Below, piece after piece: positions 1 through 7,084 of a DNA stretch of 64,000 nucleotides. The first letter of the stretch is position 1. Every line of letters begins with the position of its first letter. The translations under genes and the position numbers were made by a program. The DNA comes from Burkholderia sp. BCC0506 (GTDB lineage: Bacteria > Pseudomonadota > Gammaproteobacteria > Burkholderiales > Burkholderiaceae): the NCBI RefSeq assembly GCF_902833145.1, contig NZ_CADFEN010000001.1, positions 311,994 through 375,993 of the forward strand, in the 5' to 3' direction. The notes below the pieces were generated by a model. The model did no database searches. It was not told the origin of the DNA and saw nothing but the letters and a program-made list of their open reading frames with translations.

Positions 1-60
1 GCGACAGCCGAATCGCGATGTGCGATACCGGCTCTTCACGCACGAACCTGCCCGCCTTTC

Positions 61-1509
61 TCAATCGTGCCTGATCGCGATGGTCTTCAGCGCGGTAAAG
101 CCGAGCAACGCCTCAAAGCCTTTCTCGCGGCCATATCCGCTTGCCTTCACGCCGCCGAACGGCAGTTCCACGCCGCCGCCGGCGCCGTAGTTGTTGATGA
201 AGACCTGTCCGGCCTGCAGCTTGCGCGCGAGCCGCAGCGCGCGGGCGCCGTCCCGCGTCCAGACGCCCGCGACGAGGCCATATTGCGTGCCGTTCGCGAG
301 TGCGACCGCCGCGTCTTCGTCGTCGAACGGCATGGCCGCGAGCACCGGGCCGAATACCTCTTCCTGCGCGAGTTCGCTGTCGGGCGGCACGTCGCGGAAC
401 AGCACCGCTTCCTGGTAGTAGCCCGCACCCGATGCGCCGGCCGCGATGGTGCCGCGCGCCGCTACGCGAATGCCGTCGGCCTGCGCGCGCTCGACGATGG
501 CGCGGACCCGCGCATGCTGCTGGGCGTTGACGAGCGGCCCCATCTCCAGATTCATCGACGGCGGCCCCGAACGCAGCCGCTCGAAATGTTGGGCGAGACG
601 ATCGAGCACGCGCTCGTAGACGGTGCGCTGGACGAGCAGGCGGCTGCCGGCCGAGCAGGTTTGCCCCGCGTTCTGCACGATCGCGTTGACGATCACGGGC
701 AGCGCCTGGTCGAGGTCGGCATCGTCGAACAGCAATTGCGGCGACTTGCCGCCCAGCTCGAGCACCGCGGGGCAGTGACGCTCGGCGGCCGCACGGCCGA
801 CCCGCGCGCCCGTTCCGGTCGAGCCGGTAAACGAGATGTGACGAATGCCGGGATGGGCCGACAGTGCCGCGCCGGCTTCGCCGCCCAAGCCGGTGACCAC
901 GTTGACGGTGCCGGCCGGCAAGCCGACCTCCGCCGCGAGTTCGGCCAGCCGCAGAATGGACAGGCTCGCATCTTCCGCGGGCTTGACCACGCACGCATTG
1001 CCGGCGGCGAGCGACGCACCGACCGAGCGGCCGTAGATCTGCATCGGGTAATTCCACGGAATGATGTGGCCGGTCACGCCGATCGGTTCGCGCACCGTCA
1101 ATACCGTGAAGCCGGCCGTGTAGGGCAGCGTGTCGCCGTGCAGCTTGTCGACGCATCCGGCGTAGTACTGCAGGTAGCGCGCGAGCACCGCTGCGTCGGT
1201 ACGGGCGGTGTTCAGCGCCTTGCCCGTGTCGCGCGCTTCGAGCTGCGCGAGTTCGTCCGCATGCTGCGTGACGGCCGCCGCGTACGCGAACAGCAGGTTG
1301 CCGCGCTCGACCGGCGACAGCTTCGCCCACGGGCCGTCGAGCGTATCGCCCATCGCGCGCCGGGCCGCGGAAACGGCGCGCTGCACGTCCGTCGCATCGC
1401 CGCGCGCGATCGTCGCGAACGGTTCGCCGGTGCTCGGGTCGACGACGTCGATCCGCGCGCCGGTGTTCGGCGCGACGCGGGCATTGTCGATGTAGTGATC
1501 AAATTGCAT
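61..1509 (-). CDS. NAD(P)-dependent aldehyde dehydrogenase
   Basis: A full-length (482 aa) member of the aldehyde dehydrogenase superfamily, oxidising an aldehyde to its carboxylic acid in the cytoplasm. The PWNYP segment near residue 151, the FTGS turn at 227-230, the general-base motif ELGGK with Glu251, and the nucleophile in NAGQTCSAGS with Cys285 are all visible. The start has an AGGAA-type ribosome site inside the end of the upstream dehydrogenase gene, only 3 bp away, so the two are co-transcribed. The substrate cannot be read from sequence; next to a tartrate-type dehydrogenase a semialdehyde is plausible (inference). The first 60 bases of the window lie downstream of its stop and may hold the start of another minus-strand gene, but too little is present to call it. 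Confidence 0.93.
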   Translation of the reverse strand: MQFDHYIDNARVAPNTGARIDVVDPSTGEPFATIARGDATDVQRAVSAARRAMGDTLDGPWAKLSPVERGNLLFAYAAAVTQHADELAQLEARDTGKALNTARTDAAVLARYLQYYAGCVDKLHGDTLPYTAGFTVLTVREPIGVTGHIIPWNYPMQIYGRSVGASLAAGNACVVKPAEDASLSILRLAELAAEVGLPAGTVNVVTGLGGEAGAALSAHPGIRHISFTGSTGTGARVGRAAAERHCPAVLELGGKSPQLLFDDADLDQALPVIVNAIVQNAGQTCSAGSRLLVQRTVYERVLDRLAQHFERLRSGPPSMNLEMGPLVNAQQHARVRAIVERAQADGIRVAARGTIAAGASGAGYYQEAVLFRDVPPDSELAQEEVFGPVLAAMPFDDEDAAVALANGTQYGLVAGVWTRDGARALRLARKLQAGQVFINNYGAGGGVELPFGGVKASGYGREKGFEALLGFTALKTIAIRHD

Positions 1510-1512
1510 GGG

Positions 1513-2616
1513 TCATTCCTCGATCGATGCGTTATTCGCGACGGTGTGGGCTATCGCCGCGCCCAGTTCTTCGGTGCCGGCCGTGCCGCCCATGTCGCGG
1601 GTGCGCGGGCCGGTGACGAGCACGGCCTCGATCGCGGCGACGATTTCTGCGGCCGCGGCTTCGTAGCGCGATTCGCCGCGGCCGAGGTGTTGAAGCAGCA
1701 ACGCGGCCGACCAGATCTGGCCGATCGGATTTGCGATGCCGCGCCCGGCGATGTCGGGCGCCGAGCCGTGCACCGGCTCGAACAGCGACGGGAAGCGTCG
1801 CTCCGGGTTCAGGTTCGCCGACGGCGCGATCCCGATCGTGCCGGTACAGGCCGGGCCGAGGTCGGACAGGATGTCGCCGAACAGGTTCGACGCGACGACG
1901 ACGTCGAAGCGATCAGGGTTCTGGACGAAGTGCGCGCACAGTATGTCGATGTGATATTTGCGCGTTTCGATGTCCGGGAACGAGCGGGCGATCTCCGCGA
2001 GGCGCTCGTCCCAGAACGGCATCGTGATCGAGATGCCGTTGGATTTCGTCGCCGCCGTCAGCTGCTTGCGCGGGCGCGAGCGGGCGAGTTCGAACGCGAA
2101 CCTGAGCACGCGGTCGACGCCGACGCGCGAGAAAACCGACTGCTGCACGGCGATCTCGCGGTCGGTCCCGGTAAACATCCGGCCGCCCACCGACGAATAC
2201 TCGCCTTCGGTGTTCTCGCGCACGACGATGAAGTCGATGTCGCCCGGCTGGCGCCCCGCGAGCGGCGCGGGCACGCCCGGCATCAGGCGGACCGGGCGCA
2301 GGTTCACGTATTGATCGAACTCGCGCCGGATCCTGATCAGCGATTCCCACACGGCGACGTGGTCCGGCACGATGTCGGGCGCGCCGACCGCCCCGAAGAA
2401 AATGGCGTCGTGCGCGCCAATCTGCCGCGCCCAGTCGGCCGGCATCATCGTGCCGTGGCGAACGTAGTGATCGGTACACCAGTCGCCGAACTCGTCGAAC
2501 GCCAGCGGAATGTCGAAGCGGTCGGCGGCCGCGCGCAGCACGCGCAGGCCTTCGGGCATCACTTCCTTGCCGATGCCGTCGCCGGCGATGACCGCGATGC
2601 GGTGCGGGTTCTTCAT
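1513..2616 (-). CDS. ttuC: Tartrate dehydrogenase/decarboxylase-type protein
   Basis: A 367-aa member of the isopropylmalate/isocitrate dehydrogenase family that closely fits the tartrate dehydrogenase (D-malate decarboxylating) branch. Landmarks are the N-terminal GDGIGKEV, the segment FDQYVNLRPVRL at 100-111, VRENTEGEYS at 132-141, a conserved Lys191, the metal-binding aspartates in NLFGDILSD (248, 252) and PVHGSAPDIAG at 281-291. Such enzymes use NAD and Mn2+ or Mg2+ on tartrate, D-malate or related hydroxy-diacids. I chose the internal ATG at 2616, which begins MKNPHRIAVI, because the 27 residues upstream are low-complexity and lie outside the family fold. It is the first gene of a pair with the aldehyde dehydrogenase. 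Confidence 0.85.
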   Translation of the reverse strand: MKNPHRIAVIAGDGIGKEVMPEGLRVLRAAADRFDIPLAFDEFGDWCTDHYVRHGTMMPADWARQIGAHDAIFFGAVGAPDIVPDHVAVWESLIRIRREFDQYVNLRPVRLMPGVPAPLAGRQPGDIDFIVVRENTEGEYSSVGGRMFTGTDREIAVQQSVFSRVGVDRVLRFAFELARSRPRKQLTAATKSNGISITMPFWDERLAEIARSFPDIETRKYHIDILCAHFVQNPDRFDVVVASNLFGDILSDLGPACTGTIGIAPSANLNPERRFPSLFEPVHGSAPDIAGRGIANPIGQIWSAALLLQHLGRGESRYEAAAAEIVAAIEAVLVTGPRTRDMGGTAGTEELGAAIAHTVANNASIEE

Positions 2617-2917
2617 GTTGCGGGAAGCCTCCAAGACGAAGCTGGCGTCCCGCACGGGAGAGGCAGACACGGGGCGGGGGCGCGAGCCGGAGCGCATCGC
2701 ACTGCGGCGGCGGCCTTCGATACGCGACGCCGCGTCCGGTCACCCCGGATTGCGTCGGCATGTCTCCCGTGTCTCTTCCGTTGCGGTAACCGGCGGACTG
2801 TTGAATCTGTCCGTCGAATCTACTGCGTCGCAAGCGCCGAAAGGAAGTGCGGATCCGTGAACGGGACCTTCGAAAATCTGCAACACGCCGGTGCGCGCGG
2901 AACGCGTGGCCGCGCAG
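2617..2917. other. Intergenic region upstream of ttuC-like gene
   Basis: About 300 bp between the start of the dehydrogenase gene and the 3' end of the LysR gene on the same strand. It must carry the promoter for the ttuC-aldehyde dehydrogenase pair. Open frames here are extensions or shadows of neighbours, and no convincing hairpin or operator was seen. Confidence 0.5.
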
Positions 2918-3838
2918 TCAGCCGTTCGATTGCCCGGCTTCACCGGAGACGAGCGACGGCGGCGCGAACGACGCGAGGAACTCGAACAGCTTGCGCGTCG
3001 GCAGCGGGACCGCACCCGCGCGGATACCGACCGACATGACGCGGTCGGCCCACGGCGCGTCGAGGCGAATGAAGCGCAGGCGCATCGGTTCGCGAAACAG
3101 CGCGACCGCGCGCTCGGGCAGGATGCCGATGCCTTGCCCTGCCGCGATCAGCCGGCACATGGCTTCGAAGCTCTGCACCTGCACGCGGAAGCGGACCGAC
3201 TTGCCGAGCAGCGCCGCTTCCCGGACGAGCGAACGCGTGAGTTCCGAGCGGTCGTCGAGCGCGACCAGATCGTGGTCGAGCAACGCGCTGAAGTCGATCG
3301 AATCGCCGGTGAGCGGGTAGTCGTCGGGCACGACCACGCTGGCCCGGTCGATGCAGTAAGGGGCGAGGTGGATGCCCTCGGGCGCCGCGCGCGACGTGAC
3401 GATGCCGACGTCCGCGCGGCCTTCGCGCAGCGCCTGCAGGATGTCGGAACTTCTCAGCTCGCTGATCTGCAGCTTGATGTCGCGATAGCGTTGCGAAAAG
3501 GTGCGCAACTGATCGGGAAGATCCTGGCTGATCGCCGAGATGTTCGCGAACACGCGGACGCGGCCGACCGCGCCTTTCGTATAGTCGGACAGCTCGCTGT
3601 AGATCGCATCGGTGCGCAGCAGCAGGTCGGTCGCGTGGCGCAACAGCGCTTCGCCGGCGGGCGTGAGCTCGACGCCGGCCACCGTGCGGTTCAGCAGCAC
3701 CACGCGAAAATGATGCTCGAGCAGCGCGATCCGGCGGCTTGCGGTGGAGAGCGACATGTGGGACTGTTGCGCGGCGCGCGACAGGCTGCCCAGCTCGGAG
3801 GCACGGACGAACAGGGCGAGGGACGTGAGATCGAACAA
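2918..3838 (-). CDS. LysR family transcriptional regulator
   Basis: A 306-aa LysR-type regulator of normal length. The N-terminal winged helix-turn-helix reads through SLSRAAQQSHMSLSTASRRI (about residues 18-37), followed by the linker helix and a periplasmic-binding-protein-like effector domain from about residue 90. It sits between the ttuC pair (same strand, downstream) and the divergent MFS transporter, so it probably controls hydroxy-acid uptake and breakdown with a substrate-derived coinducer (inference). A 13-bp inverted repeat lies in the 389-bp divergent gap. Confidence 0.93.
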   Translation of the reverse strand: MFDLTSLALFVRASELGSLSRAAQQSHMSLSTASRRIALLEHHFRVVLLNRTVAGVELTPAGEALLRHATDLLLRTDAIYSELSDYTKGAVGRVRVFANISAISQDLPDQLRTFSQRYRDIKLQISELRSSDILQALREGRADVGIVTSRAAPEGIHLAPYCIDRASVVVPDDYPLTGDSIDFSALLDHDLVALDDRSELTRSLVREAALLGKSVRFRVQVQSFEAMCRLIAAGQGIGILPERAVALFREPMRLRFIRLDAPWADRVMSVGIRAGAVPLPTRKLFEFLASFAPPSLVSGEAGQSNG

Positions 3839-4227
3839 GCGCGGGCTCCGGTTGAAACTGCGGCAAGTATGTCATTCATCGGCGCGCTCCATGGTGTCGG
3901 GCAAAGTGGTGCTAACCCTGACGGGCCGCGAATGGTGCGCCGCACACCGCGACGCGGCCTTCACGCCGCGCCGGCCCGTTTCGTGCGAGCGAGCGGCGGC
4001 TGGCGTGCGTTTTCCGGTGGCTTGGTGCATTGCACCGTACGATGGCCGGCCGGCGCCTGCGTTCGAGATATTCGAAGTGCCGCTTGAAGGATTTCGCATA
4101 TCGGGTGGGCGGGGCAGCCGGTAGATTCGAACCGTCCCTGTCGCACACACCTATCTCAACAGCGACTGCGCGCGCGACGACGCAAAGCATCCGCGCGCGG
4201 GCCATCCATGAACTTTCGGAGACAAAC
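3839..4227. promoter_or_regulatory. Divergent regulatory region between LysR gene and MFS transporter
   Basis: A 389-bp gap with no supportable gene. Near its middle is a perfect inverted repeat, GGTGCA-T-TGCACC, at 4024-4036, about 190 bp from either start codon. LysR proteins usually bind interrupted dyads between divergent genes, so this is the best operator candidate here; no recognisable -35/-10 pair was assigned. Confidence 0.4.
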
Positions 4228-5556
4228 GTGGAAATCGACGCGACCTGCAACCCGGGCGAGCTCGCCGCCCCGGCATCGGCGCACGACCTTGCACAGGAGG
4301 ACCGGATCTTTCGTCGGCTCGCCGTGCAGATCCTGCCCATCCTGATGTTCGCGTACGTCACGTCGTACATCGATCGCGTGAACGTCAGCTTCGCCAAACT
4401 GCAGATGAGCCAGCACCTGGGGTTCTCCGACGCGGTGTTCGGGTTCGGTGCCGGGATATTCTTTCTCGGTTACGTGATCTTCGAGGTGCCGAGCAACATG
4501 CTGCTGGTGCGCGTCGGGCCGCGCCGCTGGATCACCCGGATCGTCGTGTCGTGGGGTGTCGTGTCGGGATTGACGGCGTTCGTGTCCACGCCGATGCAGT
4601 TCTACGTGATGCGCTTTCTGCTCGGCGTCGCCGAGGCCGGCTTCATCCCGGCCATCGTGCTCTACATGGCCCGCTCGTTCCCGGGGCGGCGGCGCGCGCG
4701 GATCCTGTCGATGTTCTATGCGGCGCTCGCGCTGGCCGGGTTGATCGGATCGCCGTTGACCGGCTTCATCCTGCAGTATTTCGACGGAGCGATGCAGATA
4801 CCGGGCTGGAAATGGATCTTCATCCTCGAGGCGCTGCCGGCATTCCTGGCCGCTTTCTACGTATGGAAGGGCCTCGACGACGACGTCACGCGCAGCGAGC
4901 GCTTCTCGCCCGCGGAGCGCGCGATCCTGGCGCGCGTGCTGGCGGAAGACCGGGCGGCGACCGAGTCGGTTCATCACCGCGGTCTGTTCTCGAACTGGCT
5001 CGTATGGGCGTGCTGCGTGATCTACTTTCTCGACGTGTTCGCGATTTACGGCTATACATTCTGGGCGCCGACGATGATCAAGCAGATGGGCATCGGCAGC
5101 GATTTCGTCATCGGCTTGCTCGCCGCGCTGCCGAATGCGGTGGCCGTGGTCGTGATGGTCCTGTTCGGACGCAGCGCGGACCGGCGCGGCCGGCAGCGGC
5201 TGCACGTCGCCGCGCTGTTGCTGATGGGCGCGACCGGGCTCGGGCTGTCGGTCGTCTGGCACGATCAGCTGTGGCTCGGCATGTTCGCCCTTTGCATCGC
5301 GAACGCGGGGCTCATCTCGTTTCCGCCGCTGTTCTGGAGCATGCCGACCGCGGCGCTCGGCGCCGCGTCGGTATCGATGGGCATCGCGGTGATCAGCTCG
5401 TTCGGCAACCTCGGCGGCTTCTTCGGGCCCTATGCGGTCGGCTACCTGAAGCAGGCGTCCGGCAGTCTCGCCACGCCGCTGTTCGTGATGGTCGGGTGCC
5501 TGTTGCTGGGTCTCGTCCTCACGATGCTGCTGCCGGCGCGGCTGGTGGAGCGGTAA
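4228..5556 (+). CDS. MFS transporter, anion:cation symporter (tartrate/phthalate permease-like)
   Basis: A 442-aa twelve-helix inner-membrane importer of the anion:cation symporter branch of the major facilitator superfamily. The first helices carry the branch-typical YVTSYIDRVNVSFAKLQM and GYVIFEVPSNM, followed by RFLLGVAEAGFIPAIVLYM; the central cytoplasmic loop runs from about residue 200 to 240. I start at GTG 4228, preceded by GGAGA at good spacing, because upstream in-frame codons encode arginine-rich sequence that would not precede the first helix. Family members import tartrate, phthalate or glucarate-like acids, and the ttuC and reductase neighbours suggest a hydroxy-diacid. Confidence 0.9.
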   Translation: MEIDATCNPGELAAPASAHDLAQEDRIFRRLAVQILPILMFAYVTSYIDRVNVSFAKLQMSQHLGFSDAVFGFGAGIFFLGYVIFEVPSNMLLVRVGPRRWITRIVVSWGVVSGLTAFVSTPMQFYVMRFLLGVAEAGFIPAIVLYMARSFPGRRRARILSMFYAALALAGLIGSPLTGFILQYFDGAMQIPGWKWIFILEALPAFLAAFYVWKGLDDDVTRSERFSPAERAILARVLAEDRAATESVHHRGLFSNWLVWACCVIYFLDVFAIYGYTFWAPTMIKQMGIGSDFVIGLLAALPNAVAVVVMVLFGRSADRRGRQRLHVAALLLMGATGLGLSVVWHDQLWLGMFALCIANAGLISFPPLFWSMPTAALGAASVSMGIAVISSFGNLGGFFGPYAVGYLKQASGSLATPLFVMVGCLLLGLVLTMLLPARLVER

Positions 5557-5614
5557 CGAAAGTCCAATTCGCCGCGGACGCTGCGCCGCGGCGCCATCTT
5601 TTGACGGGAACGAC

Positions 5615-6517
5615 ATGAAACAGCAGATTGGCCTGATCGGCGTGGGGTTGATGGGGCATGGGATTGCGCGCAACGTGCTGAAGCACGGCTATCCGCTCAC
5701 GGTCGTCGAGCATCCGGGCAACCAGCCGCTCGACGAACTGCTGCGCGGCGGCGTACGGACCGTGCGGACCGCGCGCGAACTGGCCGCGCAAGCGGACGTC
5801 GTCATTCTCTGCGTGACGGGGTCCCCCGAAGTGGAGGCGGTGCTCACCGGTGAAGACGGCGTGTTGGCCGGGTTGAAGGACAACGCGATCGTCGTCGATT
5901 GTTCGACTGCCGTTCCCGAGTCGACCGTCAGAATGGCGCGGCTCGTCGAAGCGGCAGGGGGGCGCTTCGTCGACGCGCCGATGACGCGCGGCGCCAGGGA
6001 GGCGCACGAGGGCCGGCTGAACCTGCTGGTCGGTGCGACGCCGGAGTTGTTCGCGGAGATCGGGCCGGTGCTCGCATGCTTCGCGGAAAACATCACGCGC
6101 GTCGGCGATGTCGGGGCGGGCCACAGCATGAAGCTGCTGCACAACTATGTTTCGCTCGGGACCATCGCGCTGCTGTCGGAAGCCGTCGCGTGCGCGAAGC
6201 GCTCGGGCGTGGACGTCGCGGTGCTCGCCGACGTGCTCGCCAACGGCGGTGGCGGCGGCGCCGCGCTGAACCGGCTGCGTCCGTTCCTGGAGACGGGCGA
6301 CACGTCCGCGCTGCCGTTCCATATGGCGAATGCGCTGAAGGACCTGTCGTACTACTCGGCGATGGCCGAAGGCGTCGACGCGGCTCATGCGATCGCGGCG
6401 GCTGTCACGGAGACGTACCGCGACGCCGTTGCGGGCGCGGGGGCGCATTGTCCGGTGCTGAAGTTGTCGGATGTACTGATGGTGGGGGCTACGCGGGACG
6501 AGGGTACGGCGCGTTGA
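5615..6517 (+). CDS. NAD(P)-dependent oxidoreductase, 3-hydroxyisobutyrate dehydrogenase family
   Basis: A 300-aa beta-hydroxyacid dehydrogenase. The dinucleotide-binding motif GLIGVGLMGHG starts at residue 6, the substrate motif FVDAPMTRGA lies at 118-127, and the catalytic signature G-x3-K-x3-N is present with Lys173 and Asn177. Related enzymes include tartronate semialdehyde reductase and 3-hydroxyisobutyrate dehydrogenase. It lies 58 bp downstream of the MFS gene on the same strand and is probably co-transcribed. In a tartrate-type pathway it would reduce a C3 semialdehyde or oxidise a beta-hydroxy acid (inference). Confidence 0.9.
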   Translation: MKQQIGLIGVGLMGHGIARNVLKHGYPLTVVEHPGNQPLDELLRGGVRTVRTARELAAQADVVILCVTGSPEVEAVLTGEDGVLAGLKDNAIVVDCSTAVPESTVRMARLVEAAGGRFVDAPMTRGAREAHEGRLNLLVGATPELFAEIGPVLACFAENITRVGDVGAGHSMKLLHNYVSLGTIALLSEAVACAKRSGVDVAVLADVLANGGGGGAALNRLRPFLETGDTSALPFHMANALKDLSYYSAMAEGVDAAHAIAAAVTETYRDAVAGAGAHCPVLKLSDVLMVGATRDEGTAR

Positions 6518-7084
6518 TGGGGCGGGCGGTCGCGCGTGCGGGGCAGGATCGACGTCGAGAGGGGCAGCACGCTCAGCGCATGATGATCCCGCCGCCCACA
6601 GAAATCGACTGACCGGTCACACCGCCGAATGCCGAGCTGCATACCCTCGGTCCGAAGTTGTCGGCCGTGCGGCGCCGGGTGGTGGATGGTGGTTTCCGGC
6701 CACTTCCGGATATCGACCGTGGCTGGTAGTGAGCCATTCGAAAGGCAAGATGTCATTTGGGAGCGGCCACTCGTCAGCCATTTTGCGGTCCACGTCAGAG
6801 CACGCGCTGCGATGGCTCAGAACATCGGGTGACCCCGAATTTGAATAGCAATTTCGCGTTCAGGCCGTGTTCCATCGTCAAGCGTGCGACTGACACGCCT
6901 GGCTCGGAAGCCAGCGTTGCCAGTCGCGGCAGAACGGCGACTCCGCTTACAGGGATTGCTCACTATTTTCCGAAAAGATTCTCGGCATATCATGCATATG
7001 CGGCGAATCATGCCGCTGCCTGACCGAGATCCATGAGCAGAAACACCACTGTTGCATCCAACATTCAAGCCGGGGGACCCAATC
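6518..7084. other. Intergenic junction upstream of toxin-like gene
   Basis: A 567-bp gap whose composition drops from GC-rich to markedly less so toward its right end. It contains the short-chain-dehydrogenase 3' remnant described separately; otherwise all frames are broken and no repeat or mobile-element end was recognised. The right end must hold the promoter of the following gene, which has a GGGGGA ribosome site. Confidence 0.5.
6573..6635 (-). pseudogene. 3' remnant of a short-chain dehydrogenase/reductase gene
   Basis: Twenty minus-strand codons ending in TGA read SAFGGVTGQSISVGGGIIMR, which matches the C-terminal signature of short-chain dehydrogenases (a hydrophobic run, TGQ-x-I-x-V, then a glycine stretch). 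Upstream codons in this frame do not resemble the rest of an SDR, so only the extreme 3' end survives. It lies between the catabolic locus and the lower-GC toxin-like gene and looks like a scar from deletion or insertion. Its shortness limits certainty. Confidence 0.55.

Noticed and set aside
1-60. A possible GTG start on the minus strand just beyond the aldehyde dehydrogenase
   Set aside because: Only about 14 codons lie in the window; a purine-rich stretch precedes them but this is too little to call a gene.
67-3039. A 990-codon plus-strand frame opposite the aldehyde dehydrogenase and ttuC genes
   Set aside because: Arginine- and alanine-rich antisense shadow of two well-supported minus-strand genes.
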